Source of the DNA: CALGSZ01 sp042408955
GTDB taxonomy: Bacteria > Chloroflexota > Chloroflexia > Thermomicrobiales > UBA6265
NCBI GenBank assembly: GCA_042408955.1
Contig: JBHOQQ010000172.1
Location: 28,372 to 92,371, forward strand
DNA length: 64,000 nucleotides
Direction: 5' to 3'
This document shows, one piece after another, positions 25,714-33,746 of the stretch (position 1 is its first letter; each line of letters opens with the position of its first letter). The notes beneath the pieces were generated by a model. It worked only from the letters and a program-made list of their open reading frames with translations, had not been told where the DNA came from and made no database searches. Made by a program: the position numbers and the translations under genes.

Positions 25714-26904
25714 GTGGAGATCTACCGGCGCTTAGGGGTTCGGCCCGTCATCAACTGCGCGACAACGTATACGCGCCTGGGTGGCTCGATCATGGCGCCG
25801 AGCGTCGCACAAGCGATCGCAGACGCCGCTGGATGTTTTGTCAATGTCTTTGAGCTGCAAGAGGCGGTCGGCCGCCGGCTTGCCGAGCTGACGCGCAATG
25901 AAGCGGCCTATGTCAGCAACGGTGCCGCGGCCGGCTTGGCCTTGGCGACCGCGGCCTGTATCACCGGCGAGGATGTCGCCCTTATGGCCCGGCTGCCAAA
26001 CAACCTCAATGGCCTCAAAAACGAGGTGGTCGTTCATCGCTCGCAACGGAATTGGTATGACATCGCTATCCGGCAAGTCGGGGTCAAGCTCGTCGAGATT
26101 GGTCACACGATGGAGACGCAGCCGTGGGAACTCGATGATGCCATCAACGAGCGCACGGCGGCGGTCGTCTACTTTGCCGGTAGTCACCTCAACCGAAACA
26201 CGCTGCCCCTGCCGTTCGTGATCGAGCGCGCCCATGCCCGGGGTGTGCCCGTGATCGTGGACGCTGCCGCTCAGCTTCCTCCGGTTTCGAATTTGTGGCA
26301 CTTCACCACGGACCTCGGTGCCGACGTCGCCATCTTTAGTGGTGGCAAAGGACTTGCGGGCCCGCAGAACAGCGGCCTGGTCGTGGGGCGTGAAGCTATC
26401 ATCCGGGCGATCTGGCTGAATGGCCCGCCGTATCAACGATTCGGGCGAGCGATGAAGGTCGCGAAAGAAACGATGATCGGCCTGCTTGCCGCGGTCGAGC
26501 TCTATGTATCTACCGATCATGCGGCTCGAGCGGCAGAGTGGAGCGCGGTCGTGGATTCCTGGCGGAGCGCGTGGCAAGCTTGCTTGGCGCCAGGCATAAC
26601 ACTCTGGCGCGAGGAGACGAATGAAGCCGGTGAGCCGGTTCCCCGGCTGCTCCTCCGGTTCGGAGCGGAAGCACCCCTCGACCGGGACCAGATGGTCGAG
26701 CTGCTTCGCTCCGGCGATCCAGCGATCGAGGTGGTGCTGAAAGACCCGACGAGCGTTGCCTTCAGTCCGCACCTGCTCCAGCCTGGTGAGTCCGTCCAGG
26801 TGCAGGAACGTGTCGTTCAGATCCTGCGCGCTAGCCAATCAGACGGAAGGCCGGTGGCGGAAACCTTCGCAGGTGCCCATACACATACCAGACACCTGGC
26901 CTGA
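25714..26904 (+). CDS. SelA-like PLP-dependent enzyme
   Basis: A 396-residue fold-type-I PLP protein of the SelA-like family that includes L-seryl-tRNA(Sec) selenium transferase and D-glucosaminate-6-phosphate ammonia-lyase. It begins IYRRLGVRPVINCATTYTRLGGS, a strong family signature. The Schiff-base Lys is in FSGGKGLAGPQNSGLVVG, and VPVIVDAAAQLPP supplies the Asp. It has no selenocysteine context (no selB or selenophosphate gene nearby), so a lyase or aldolase on an amino sugar acid or amino acid is more likely. GTG 25714 follows GGAGGGAGG; an in-frame GTG at 25690 lacks a site. It is divergent from the amino acid transporter. Confidence 0.82.
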   Translation: MEIYRRLGVRPVINCATTYTRLGGSIMAPSVAQAIADAAGCFVNVFELQEAVGRRLAELTRNEAAYVSNGAAAGLALATAACITGEDVALMARLPNNLNGLKNEVVVHRSQRNWYDIAIRQVGVKLVEIGHTMETQPWELDDAINERTAAVVYFAGSHLNRNTLPLPFVIERAHARGVPVIVDAAAQLPPVSNLWHFTTDLGADVAIFSGGKGLAGPQNSGLVVGREAIIRAIWLNGPPYQRFGRAMKVAKETMIGLLAAVELYVSTDHAARAAEWSAVVDSWRSAWQACLAPGITLWREETNEAGEPVPRLLLRFGAEAPLDRDQMVELLRSGDPAIEVVLKDPTSVAFSPHLLQPGESVQVQERVVQILRASQSDGRPVAETFAGAHTHTRHLA

Positions 26905-26994
26905 GACTTGACAAGCTGGCTCGGCAGGAAGGATTGTTGAGCAAACGTGGCCGCGGCACGTGGGGCCTGTCTTGGCGTCCGGCGGAGGGAATCT

Positions 26995-27558
26995 ATGGGT
27001 GCTCGGTTTCTGGTTCGCGCAACCAGTCTTGCCGTCCTCATTGGTCTGGGTATCGCGGTAGCTGGGGCCGCCCCGTCACGCTTGGCGAGCGCTCGTCTGC
27101 AGGAAGCGACGCCCGCGGCCGAGCCCACGCAAACCGAGCAGACATCGCGGGAGCGCATCGTTACGCTTGTTGCCTGGTATGCGCCCGATCCTTCAGGTGA
27201 ATTCCTTACCATCGGGCCACTCCAGACGAATCAGTTTCTGGTGGCCGGCCCTGCCACGCCAGATGATCGCACCCTGACCGGCCGCGCCGACTTTGACGAT
27301 CCGGACAACAATGACCTGCCGCGCATCACCCTGGGAGATTCCGTATTTGACGCCTACCCCGTCTATGAAGGCGATCCGGCCTCAGTCTTTCGCTGGTTGT
27401 ACTTCAATGACGAGCCAGGGCAGCGGCCAGGCACGCTGGTCATGCAGATTGAGGCCAAAGCCGGACCGTATGAAGGCTATATTGGCACAGCGACCTTCGT
27501 CTCGCGCGCGGCAGAATCGGGCGGTGTGCTGGTGATCGTGCTCCGGCCAGCGGAGTAG
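26995..27558 (+). CDS. Small secreted protein of unknown function
   Basis: A 187-residue exported protein. The signal peptide reads GARFLVRATSLAVLIGLGIAVAGA. After a short Ala/Thr/Glu-rich stretch comes a single compact beta-rich domain with RIVTLVAWYAPDPSGEFLTIGP, DNNDLPRITLGDSVFDAYP and GTLVMQIEAKAGPYEGYIGTATFV. ATG 26995 has GGCGGAGGG upstream; the frame is open before it but without a signal sequence. I do not recognise the family. A strong bidirectional hairpin separates it from the convergent phosphatase gene. Confidence 0.72.
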   Translation: MGARFLVRATSLAVLIGLGIAVAGAAPSRLASARLQEATPAAEPTQTEQTSRERIVTLVAWYAPDPSGEFLTIGPLQTNQFLVAGPATPDDRTLTGRADFDDPDNNDLPRITLGDSVFDAYPVYEGDPASVFRWLYFNDEPGQRPGTLVMQIEAKAGPYEGYIGTATFVSRAAESGGVLVIVLRPAE

Positions 27559-27584
27559 CCATCAATCCGAACGCGACAACACCA

Positions 27585-27614
27585 GATCGGGCACCCCGGC
27601 TGGAGTGCCCGATC
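27585..27614. terminator. Bidirectional hairpin terminator between convergent genes
   Basis: GATCGGGCAC (27585-27594) and GTGCCCGATC (27605-27614) form a perfect 10-bp stem with a 10-nt loop in the gap between the small secreted-protein gene and the PhoX-like gene. It is symmetric and so can serve both directions. Confidence 0.6.
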
Positions 27615-27688
27615 GGTCTTGGTGGGGAGGAGCGCTTGCGTCTTGTCGTCAGGGCGCCACGCCGCCTTGATGCGGCTGGCACCTCCGC

Positions 27689-29674
27689 TCACGACCCGAT
27701 GGAGCCGCCACCGAGCTTTTGAATCGCAACGACGGCAGGCCGTGGCGGCGTGCTCGTTCCGGGCCACGTGGTCAGCGGTCGCTCATACGTGCCACCTTCC
27801 CCAGGGTGCTGGATCGACACGAAGAGGGTCGTGCCATCCGGAGTAAAGCAGAGACTTGCCGATTCGGCCCCGGGTACGGCGCTAAAGAACTGGCGCAAAT
27901 AGCCGCGGTTGCTGCCATCCACTGGCACCGCGAATACCCCATCGTTGACCTCGAGTGAGTTCGGCTGCCCGTCCGTCGAGATCCAGAGATTCCCTTGTGG
28001 ATCAAATGCGAGGTTATCCGGGTTGGCAACTGCGCTGACCTTTTCCTTCGGAAAGCCAGCGAAGTAGGTGGATTCGTCCTCTGGATCGCCACAGAGGATA
28101 ACGATCTCCCAGCGGAACGTCGTGGCAGCGTGGTCGCCGCCGTCCTCCGCGAGCTCAATAATGTGTCCCCAAGCGTTGTTGGCGCGCGGATTGGCGGCAT
28201 CGACGCCCGGGTACCCCTCGGTGCCGCGCCTGGTGTTGTTCGTGAGCGCCATGTACACCCGGCCGTTGATCGGGCTAATTTCGATATCCTCGGGCCGGTC
28301 CATCTTGGTCGCGCCCAGCGCGTCAGCCGCCAGCCGCGTCTTGATCAGCACGTCCGCCTGCGAGGTGAACCCATTCGCCTCGGTCAACGGCCCTTGGCCA
28401 AACACGAGCGGCAGCCATTCACCCGTGCCGTCGTCATTGAACTTGGCGGCATAGAGCACGCCGTCGTCCAGCAGATCCATGTTCGCCGCCCGGTCATTCG
28501 GGTTATAGGCTCCGGTGCTGACGAACTTGTAGACATAGTCGAAGCGCTCATCATCGCCCATGTACAGCGCGACCCGGCCATCCGGCGCGATCCCGACGGT
28601 CACCCCCTCATGCTTGAAGCGCCCAAGGGCCGTTCGCTTCTTCGGTGTTGATTGCGGATCGTACGGATCGATCTCGACCGCCCAACCGAACCGGAACGGC
28701 TCGTTCGGCTCCTTCGTCAGATCGAAGCGGTCATAAAACTGCTCCCAGCGCCGCTCCGACGCCGCTTCAGGCAAACCGTACCGTTCATGCACGGGAATGG
28801 CGGGATGGGATGCGTCCAGGCTGCCAAGATTGGCGAAGTATTGGTGGAAATTCTCTTCGCAGGTGACAAACGTACCCCACGGCGTGAGGCCTCCAGCGCA
28901 ATTGTTGAGCGTGCCGGCCACAGTCGTGCCGCTCGCATCGGCGCTGGTCACAAGCCAGGGATGACCCAGCGCCGGACCGCTGATGGTCGTGGGCGTCGTT
29001 GCGGTGATCCGGCGGTTGTATGGGGAATCCTTGACGACTGTCCAGCGCCCTCCCTCGTCGCGCTTGATTTCGATGATGGTGACGCCGTGTGCCTGGAGCT
29101 CGATATCAACAATGCGCTGGGTTGGATTGGGGAGAAACTCGGGAATGTCCTCAGCTCCCTCTTTGTATTCCGGGTTTGGTGTCAAATAGCCAGGAAACAT
29201 GAGCTCCGGGTTCGTGTATTCGTGGTTGATGACGAGTAAGCCATGATCGCTGTTGGTTGAGCCAAGCGGAAGCGGCAAGAAGCCAAGGAAATCGTTATTG
29301 TAACCAATCATCTTGGCCTGGAGCTCTGGTGTCAGCATCTGAATATCAAATGCGGCAACGTCAGCGCTCAGGCCATCGCCCCAGGAGACGAACACCTCCG
29401 CCTGGTAGCCTGGAGCCACTTTGATGTTGGCACCGGTGTCGGCGGCGATTGGCTCGAACGTCAGCGAATCCTGGCCAGTCACTGGGCTCGCATCTTGTGC
29501 GTGCGCTTGGTGCCCGAGCACCGGACCAGTCAGCACCACCGCCGAGAGAGCCGCTCCGCCCCTAAGCAGATCCCGGCGGCTGAAGCGCCGTGTCATCACC
29601 GATAGGAGAGTCTCGCCACGTCCAGCCGCCGAGTAGACCTGCCGTTTACCACCTTCGTAGTCAATCTCCCTCAC
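27689..29674 (-). CDS. PhoX-family alkaline phosphatase, Tat exported
   Basis: A 661-residue member of the PhoX (DUF839) family, extracytoplasmic phosphomonoesterases that use calcium and iron. The Tat signal is MTRRFSRRDLLRGGAALSAVV. Family landmarks include NHEYTNPELMFPGYL, WEQFYDRFDLTKEPNEPFRFGWAVEIDPYDP, LGRFKHEGVTVGIAPDGRVALYMGDDERFDYVYKFVS, MDRPEDIEISPINGRVYMALTNNTRRG and NLAFDPQGNLWISTDGQPNS. GTG 29674 is chosen for the GGAGGAG site; the frame is open to 30067 without export signal. A PHO-box-like element lies about 100 bp upstream, linking it to phosphate starvation. Confidence 0.9.
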   Translation of the reverse strand: MREIDYEGGKRQVYSAAGRGETLLSVMTRRFSRRDLLRGGAALSAVVLTGPVLGHQAHAQDASPVTGQDSLTFEPIAADTGANIKVAPGYQAEVFVSWGDGLSADVAAFDIQMLTPELQAKMIGYNNDFLGFLPLPLGSTNSDHGLLVINHEYTNPELMFPGYLTPNPEYKEGAEDIPEFLPNPTQRIVDIELQAHGVTIIEIKRDEGGRWTVVKDSPYNRRITATTPTTISGPALGHPWLVTSADASGTTVAGTLNNCAGGLTPWGTFVTCEENFHQYFANLGSLDASHPAIPVHERYGLPEAASERRWEQFYDRFDLTKEPNEPFRFGWAVEIDPYDPQSTPKKRTALGRFKHEGVTVGIAPDGRVALYMGDDERFDYVYKFVSTGAYNPNDRAANMDLLDDGVLYAAKFNDDGTGEWLPLVFGQGPLTEANGFTSQADVLIKTRLAADALGATKMDRPEDIEISPINGRVYMALTNNTRRGTEGYPGVDAANPRANNAWGHIIELAEDGGDHAATTFRWEIVILCGDPEDESTYFAGFPKEKVSAVANPDNLAFDPQGNLWISTDGQPNSLEVNDGVFAVPVDGSNRGYLRQFFSAVPGAESASLCFTPDGTTLFVSIQHPGEGGTYERPLTTWPGTSTPPRPAVVAIQKLGGGSIGS

Positions 29675-29776
29675 AGCTTCTCCTCCTTGGAGACCACTCT
29701 CGTCCTCCGCGGTTCGGGCTTGCTGCTGGCCCGGCCGCCCTCTGCTGACGATCGTACGGCAGCGGCGCTGCGCGAA

Positions 29777-29803
29777 TGTCAAGAAACGGTCAACTCCTTG
29801 CAA
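29777..29803 (-). promoter_or_regulatory. PHO-box-like direct repeats upstream of the PhoX gene
   Basis: On the minus strand the hexamers TTGCAA (29803-29798), TTGACC (29793-29788) and TTGACA (29782-29777) repeat with a spacing of 10 and 11 bases, the layout of Pho-regulon boxes bound by PhoB or PhoP dimers. A TACGAT -10-like box lies 20 bases further downstream. The PhoB/PhoR-like pair at the left edge of the window would be a candidate regulator. Confidence 0.5.
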
Positions 29804-29919
29804 GATCACCGTGCTCAACCTCGCTTCCGCTAGCTTGACGAGGAAAACAGAAGCTGCCAGCATGACCGATTGTGTCGCCCGGAACCGCGCGGGCGCGAAG
29901 GAACAAACGACGGAGAAGC

Positions 29920-30585
29920 ATGAGGACGGTGGAGACCCCGACATCGCTTGTACGCACGAACGAGACGCTTGACGTGATTCACCAGCGCCGGAGCATCGGC
30001 AAGATGCTGCCCGACCGGCCACCCCGCGAGCTGATCGAGCAGATCCTCGACGCAGCCACCTGGGCACCCTGCCACCATGTCACCGACCCTTGGCGCTTCG
30101 TGGTGCTGGCCGGCAGTGCGCGCGAGGAGCTTGGCGCGATCATGGCGCGCAGCAAAGCACAAGGGCGGGATCTGACGGACGAGACAGTCCGCGCCGCAGT
30201 CGAGCGCGAGCGGGCAAAGCCCTTGCGCGCTCCGGTGATCATCGTGGTGGGAATCGAGCCATCGAATCATCCCAAAGCCATCGAGATTGAGGAGATTGCC
30301 GCTGGGGCCGCCGCGATTCAAAACATGTTGCTGGCAGCCCACAGCCTTGGTCTGGCCACGATCTGGCGCACGGGAGCACCAGCCTACGACCCCGCGGTGA
30401 AATCCTGGCTCGGGTTTTCACCCGTGGCGCACATCCTCGGGTTGATTTACGTGGGCTATCCCGCGGCTGCTCCCCGGCGTGCCCGCCACATCCCGGCCGC
30501 CGAGGTCACCCAGTGGCGCGGATGGGATGACGATGACCGGCAGCCCTTCCCGGTTGCGCTTGACACCAGCACCGACCGTGGCTAG
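29920..30585 (+). CDS. Nitroreductase family protein
   Basis: A 221-residue FMN-dependent oxidoreductase of the nitroreductase family. Visible features are VIHQRRSIGKMLPDRPPRELIEQILDAATWAPCHHVTDPWRFVVL (FMN phosphate and ring contacts) and GAAAIQNMLLAAHSLGLATIWRTG near the C-terminus. It uses NAD(P)H to reduce nitro or quinone compounds, or acts in an anabolic dehydrogenation. ATG 29920 with GGAGAAG upstream is chosen; the frame is open to 29872. It is divergent from phoX and followed by its own stop inside the promoter of the next gene. Confidence 0.9.
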   Translation: MRTVETPTSLVRTNETLDVIHQRRSIGKMLPDRPPRELIEQILDAATWAPCHHVTDPWRFVVLAGSAREELGAIMARSKAQGRDLTDETVRAAVERERAKPLRAPVIIVVGIEPSNHPKAIEIEEIAAGAAAIQNMLLAAHSLGLATIWRTGAPAYDPAVKSWLGFSPVAHILGLIYVGYPAAAPRRARHIPAAEVTQWRGWDDDDRQPFPVALDTSTDRG

Positions 30586-30625
30586 GCTGAAGTCCTACAA
30601 AATAGGTCAGAATTAATGTCTGACC
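30560..30625 (+). promoter_or_regulatory. Promoter and palindromic operator of the DUF3386-like gene
   Basis: TTGACA (30560-30565), a 17-bp spacer and TAGGCT (30583-30588) form a promoter that overlaps the end of the nitroreductase gene. A perfect inverted repeat GGTCAGA (30605-30611) / TCTGACC (30619-30625) with an AT-rich 7-bp centre lies at about +10. The position suits a repressor; the dyad resembles GntR/FadR-type sites but no such regulator is in the window. Confidence 0.5.
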
Positions 30626-30659
30626 AGAGGCAGTGGTGATCAAAGGAGCAGTGACGCCA

Positions 30660-31334
30660 ATGACCGAAGGGGCAGCAACCGGCATGCTCGGTGACCCGCG
30701 TGCCCACCAGATCCTCCAGGCTGCTTACCGGCGATCCTATTACTTCCCACGCGATTTCCGCGGATTTTCCGCCAAAGTCCGGTACATGGACGGCACGAGG
30801 GATATGAGCGGTGAGGTCCTGGTCCACGGCCCGCGGGCGGTCGAGCTCGATTTGCCGGCCCCGGCAGATGTCGTCTCCTGGACGCGGCAGGAGATTGCGT
30901 CGCTTATCGGACACCGCTGGCCGGTAGAGTATGAAGCAAGCGATGGCCGGCACATGCTCACAATCCATGACGACGGTCATCCGCTCGGGTGCCTCATCCG
31001 TTTTGCGGATGATCCGTTTGCGTCATCGTATCGCGTTGATGATCGCCGCATTACCCAAATCACCCGCACCATGGGCAGTACGCGGTTCGTCATCACGATT
31101 CAGGAGCATGCTGTCACCAGCGATGAGCGCCTGCTGCCGGTGCACTTCACCGTTGTGTATTGGGAGTTGACGACGAACCGGTTGATACGCGCGGACGCGT
31201 ATTCCGACCAATACGCGGGCATTGATGGCCTGTATTTGCCGACGTTGCGCCGTGTGGTGAGCGCCACCGATAGCGGCATCGAAACACGGCAGATTCGTCT
31301 GGCAGAACACCGGCTTGTGGAACGCGTGCAGTAG
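30660..31334 (+). CDS. DUF3386-like protein of unknown function
   Basis: A 224-residue soluble protein that resembles the DUF3386 family known from cyanobacteria. It has AYRRSYYFPRDFRGFSAKVRYMDGTRDMSGEVLVHGPRAVELDLPA and VHFTVVYWELTTNRLIRADAYSDQY, a pattern of alternating strands like a lipid- or tetrapyrrole-binding barrel. ATG 30660 follows AAGGAG; GTG 30633 and 30651 are less well placed. It has its own promoter with a dyad operator. Function is unknown; location just before the iron island is noted but may be incidental. Confidence 0.65.
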   Translation: MTEGAATGMLGDPRAHQILQAAYRRSYYFPRDFRGFSAKVRYMDGTRDMSGEVLVHGPRAVELDLPAPADVVSWTRQEIASLIGHRWPVEYEASDGRHMLTIHDDGHPLGCLIRFADDPFASSYRVDDRRITQITRTMGSTRFVITIQEHAVTSDERLLPVHFTVVYWELTTNRLIRADAYSDQYAGIDGLYLPTLRRVVSATDSGIETRQIRLAEHRLVERVQ

Positions 31335-31417
31335 CGGCAGGTGCGCTCCACCTGCGAGTGCCACGCGCTCCGCGATTGCGAATCCGTGCCGCAAGCGCTT
31401 GGAAATCTTGGTAATTC

Positions 31418-31449
31418 TCGCATTTCACTGCGAATCTACGTGGTATGAT
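31418..31449 (+). promoter_or_regulatory. Extended -10 promoter with inverted repeat before the heme transporter
   Basis: TGG followed by TATGAT (31444-31449) forms an extended -10 element about 170 bp before the binding-protein start. A dyad TCGCA-6 bp-TGCGA (31418-31433) overlaps the -35 position, and the octamer TGCGAATC occurs twice (near 31376 and 31429). This could be a site for an iron- or heme-responsive repressor; it does not match the classic Fur or DtxR consensus. Confidence 0.35.
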
Positions 31450-31617
31450 CCTCGACGGCATGATCGTGCCATCTTGGTCCGGACGACCGTGGCGCCACCT
31501 GTCCGGCCAGTGCTGAACCGAAAGCGCTCAGCGAGAGTCCGTCACCCCGCAGGGGGCAATGCGGTGGGTCGCAGGGCTCACCACCCTTGGTTCCGGCGCA
31601 CCGCGCGTGAGGTCCGA

Positions 31618-32631
31618 ATGATCGTGATGCGACGCACCCTACGGCTGGTTTCTCTCGTCCTCTTCACAGTTTTGATGGTAGGCACGGCAATCCCTGCACT
31701 GGCCCAAGAAGCAGGCACCCCAGGGCCCGCGACCCCAGCCGTGCCGCCAGTGCCACAACTGCCAGTAACGGTCACCGACGCGTTCGGCAACAGCGAGACC
31801 GTCACTGATGTCAGCCGGATCGTTCCATTGAGTGGCGATATCGCGGAAATCATCTGGACACTCGGACTCGGCGCAAACATCGTCGGTGTTGATGTCAGCG
31901 CCGTCTACCCTCCGGACTTGCTCCGGCTGCCGAAGATTGGCTTCGAGCGCCAGCTTTCGGCCGAGGGCATCCTCTCGCTCAACCCCACCGTGGTGATCGG
32001 CAAAGAGCAGGCAGGACCTGCCGCTGCTCTCGATCAGGTGCGCGCCGCGGGCGTGCCGGTGGTGATCGTTGCTGAGCCGCAGACGATTGAGGCACCTACT
32101 GCCAAGATCCGCGCGGTTGCGGCAGCGCTCGGGATTCCTGCGGCTGGCGAGGAACTCGCCAATCGCGTGCAAGCGGAGATCGACGCCGCCCGCGATCTTG
32201 CCGCTCAGGCAACGTCGCGCCCGCGCGTCCTCTTCCTTTACGTCCGCGGAGGCGGCACCCAGCTCTTGGCCGGAGCAGGCACGGTGGCCAATGCCATGAT
32301 CGAAGCCGCTGGAGCAATTGACGCCGGGGCTGACACTGGCTTGCAAGGGTTTGTGCCGGTCACTGCCGAGGCGATTGTCGCCGCGCAGCCAGATGTGATC
32401 ATCACACCGAGCTCGGGTGTCGAATCCATCGGTGGCATCGAAGGGGTGCTGGCTATCCCAGGCGTGGCGCAGACGCCTGCCGCCGAGCAGAAGCGCATCC
32501 TGATCTACGATGACTTGGAGTTTCTCGGCATGACGCCACGCACCGGCCAGATGCTCCTGGATCTGGTGCACGCGCTGCATCCGGAGCTAGCCGAAGCCAC
32601 GCCAGCGGCATCTCCCGCCGCCTCGTCGTGA
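31618..32631 (+). CDS. Hemin-type ABC transporter substrate-binding protein (HmuT-like)
   Basis: An exported 337-residue class III (BtuF/HmuT-like) binding protein. Signal peptide TLRLVSLVLFTVLMVGTAIPALA. The mature part contains VTDVSRIVPLSGDIAEIIWTLGLG, GFERQLSAEGILSLNPTVVIGKEQAGP (a HmuT-like block), and a second lobe LAIPGVAQTPAAEQKRILIYDDLEFLGMTPRTG. It captures heme, or possibly a siderophore or cobalamin, and delivers it to the permease encoded 20 bp downstream. The start at ATG 31618 follows GTGAGG; ATG 31627 is an alternative. First gene of the iron island. Confidence 0.87.
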   Translation: MIVMRRTLRLVSLVLFTVLMVGTAIPALAQEAGTPGPATPAVPPVPQLPVTVTDAFGNSETVTDVSRIVPLSGDIAEIIWTLGLGANIVGVDVSAVYPPDLLRLPKIGFERQLSAEGILSLNPTVVIGKEQAGPAAALDQVRAAGVPVVIVAEPQTIEAPTAKIRAVAAALGIPAAGEELANRVQAEIDAARDLAAQATSRPRVLFLYVRGGGTQLLAGAGTVANAMIEAAGAIDAGADTGLQGFVPVTAEAIVAAQPDVIITPSSGVESIGGIEGVLAIPGVAQTPAAEQKRILIYDDLEFLGMTPRTGQMLLDLVHALHPELAEATPAASPAASS

Positions 32632-32651
32632 GGAGACGTTGAGCAACGCTC

Positions 32652-33746
32652 ATGCTGCCGGCCGCCGCGTTTCACCGGCGTTGGAAAGACGGATGGCGAG
32701 GCACCACCAGCGTGCCTCGCATCCCGGCAACCGTCCTTCTTCCAACGCTCACCGCCGCCCTGATCGCCGGTGTGCTGCTCGCTATCGGCATCGGGGCGGT
32801 GCGTATTGCGCCGGAGCAGGTTGTCGCCATCATCCTTCACCACGCGGGCATCGATCTGGATGTCGAGTACACCCACCAGCAAGCCGCGATCGTCTGGGCA
32901 ATCCGCCTGCCGCGCGTGCTCACGGCGATCCTGGTCGGAAGCGCCCTTGCCGTCTCCGGTGCAGCGTTGCAGGGCATGTTTCGCAATCCCCTCGCCGATC
33001 CTGGCCTCATCGGCGTGTCGAGCGGGGCCGCGCTAGGAGCGGTCGCTTCCGTCGCGCTCGGGATGAGCTGGCTTGGCATCGCGACGATGCCGGTTTGCGC
33101 CTTCATTGGCGGTATGGCGACCGCGGTGACCGTGTACCTCCTGTCGCGCCACCATGGGCGGACGGAGATTGTGACGCTGGTGCTCACGGGCATCGCGCTG
33201 AACACCTTCGCCGGGGCCGGCACGGGATTGCTCACCTACATCGCGAGTGATCAGCAGATCCGGGCGGTGGTCTTTTGGTCACTCGGAAGCTTGGGCAGCG
33301 CGACGTGGCGCGGCGTGCTCGTGACACTGCCGTTCGTGGCAATCGGTCTGGTTGCCGCGCCGCGGTGGGGACCGGTGCTCAATTTGTTCGTGCTCGGTGA
33401 GCGGGAGGCACGGCACCTTGGTGTCGATACGGAGCGGGTCCGTCTTGAGTTGATCTTCCTGACGGCACTGATGACGGGAGCGGCGGTGGCGGTGGCAGGA
33501 GTGGTCGGTTTCGTCGGCCTGATCGTTCCTCACCTGATCCGACTGGTGGCCGGGCCAGATCACCGGGTCCTTCTGCCGGCGAGCGCGCTTGGAGGGGCAG
33601 CCATGCTCCTCTTTGCTGATTTGGCGGCGCGCACCGTCGCTGCTCCCGCTGAGCTACCCCTCGGCGTCGTGACGGCGCTGATCGGCGGACCGTTTCTGCT
33701 CGTGCTGATGCTGCGCACGCGAAAGGCTCACGGCGGTTGGGGATGA
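32652..33746 (+). CDS. Hemin/siderophore ABC transporter permease (FecCD family)
   Basis: A 364-residue permease of the BtuC/FecCD/HmuU family with about ten helices. Typical motifs are IRLPRVLTAILVGSALAVSGAALQGMFRNPLADPGLIGVSSGAALGA, GREARHLGV-like EREARHLGVDTERVR, and GFVGLIVPHLIRLVAGPDHR. Its stop codon overlaps the start of the ATPase gene (ATGA). A small hairpin CGTTG-AG-CAACG lies between the upstream GAGGAG and the ATG at 32652 and would bring the two closer. Confidence 0.93.
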   Translation: MLPAAAFHRRWKDGWRGTTSVPRIPATVLLPTLTAALIAGVLLAIGIGAVRIAPEQVVAIILHHAGIDLDVEYTHQQAAIVWAIRLPRVLTAILVGSALAVSGAALQGMFRNPLADPGLIGVSSGAALGAVASVALGMSWLGIATMPVCAFIGGMATAVTVYLLSRHHGRTEIVTLVLTGIALNTFAGAGTGLLTYIASDQQIRAVVFWSLGSLGSATWRGVLVTLPFVAIGLVAAPRWGPVLNLFVLGEREARHLGVDTERVRLELIFLTALMTGAAVAVAGVVGFVGLIVPHLIRLVAGPDHRVLLPASALGGAAMLLFADLAARTVAAPAELPLGVVTALIGGPFLLVLMLRTRKAHGGWG

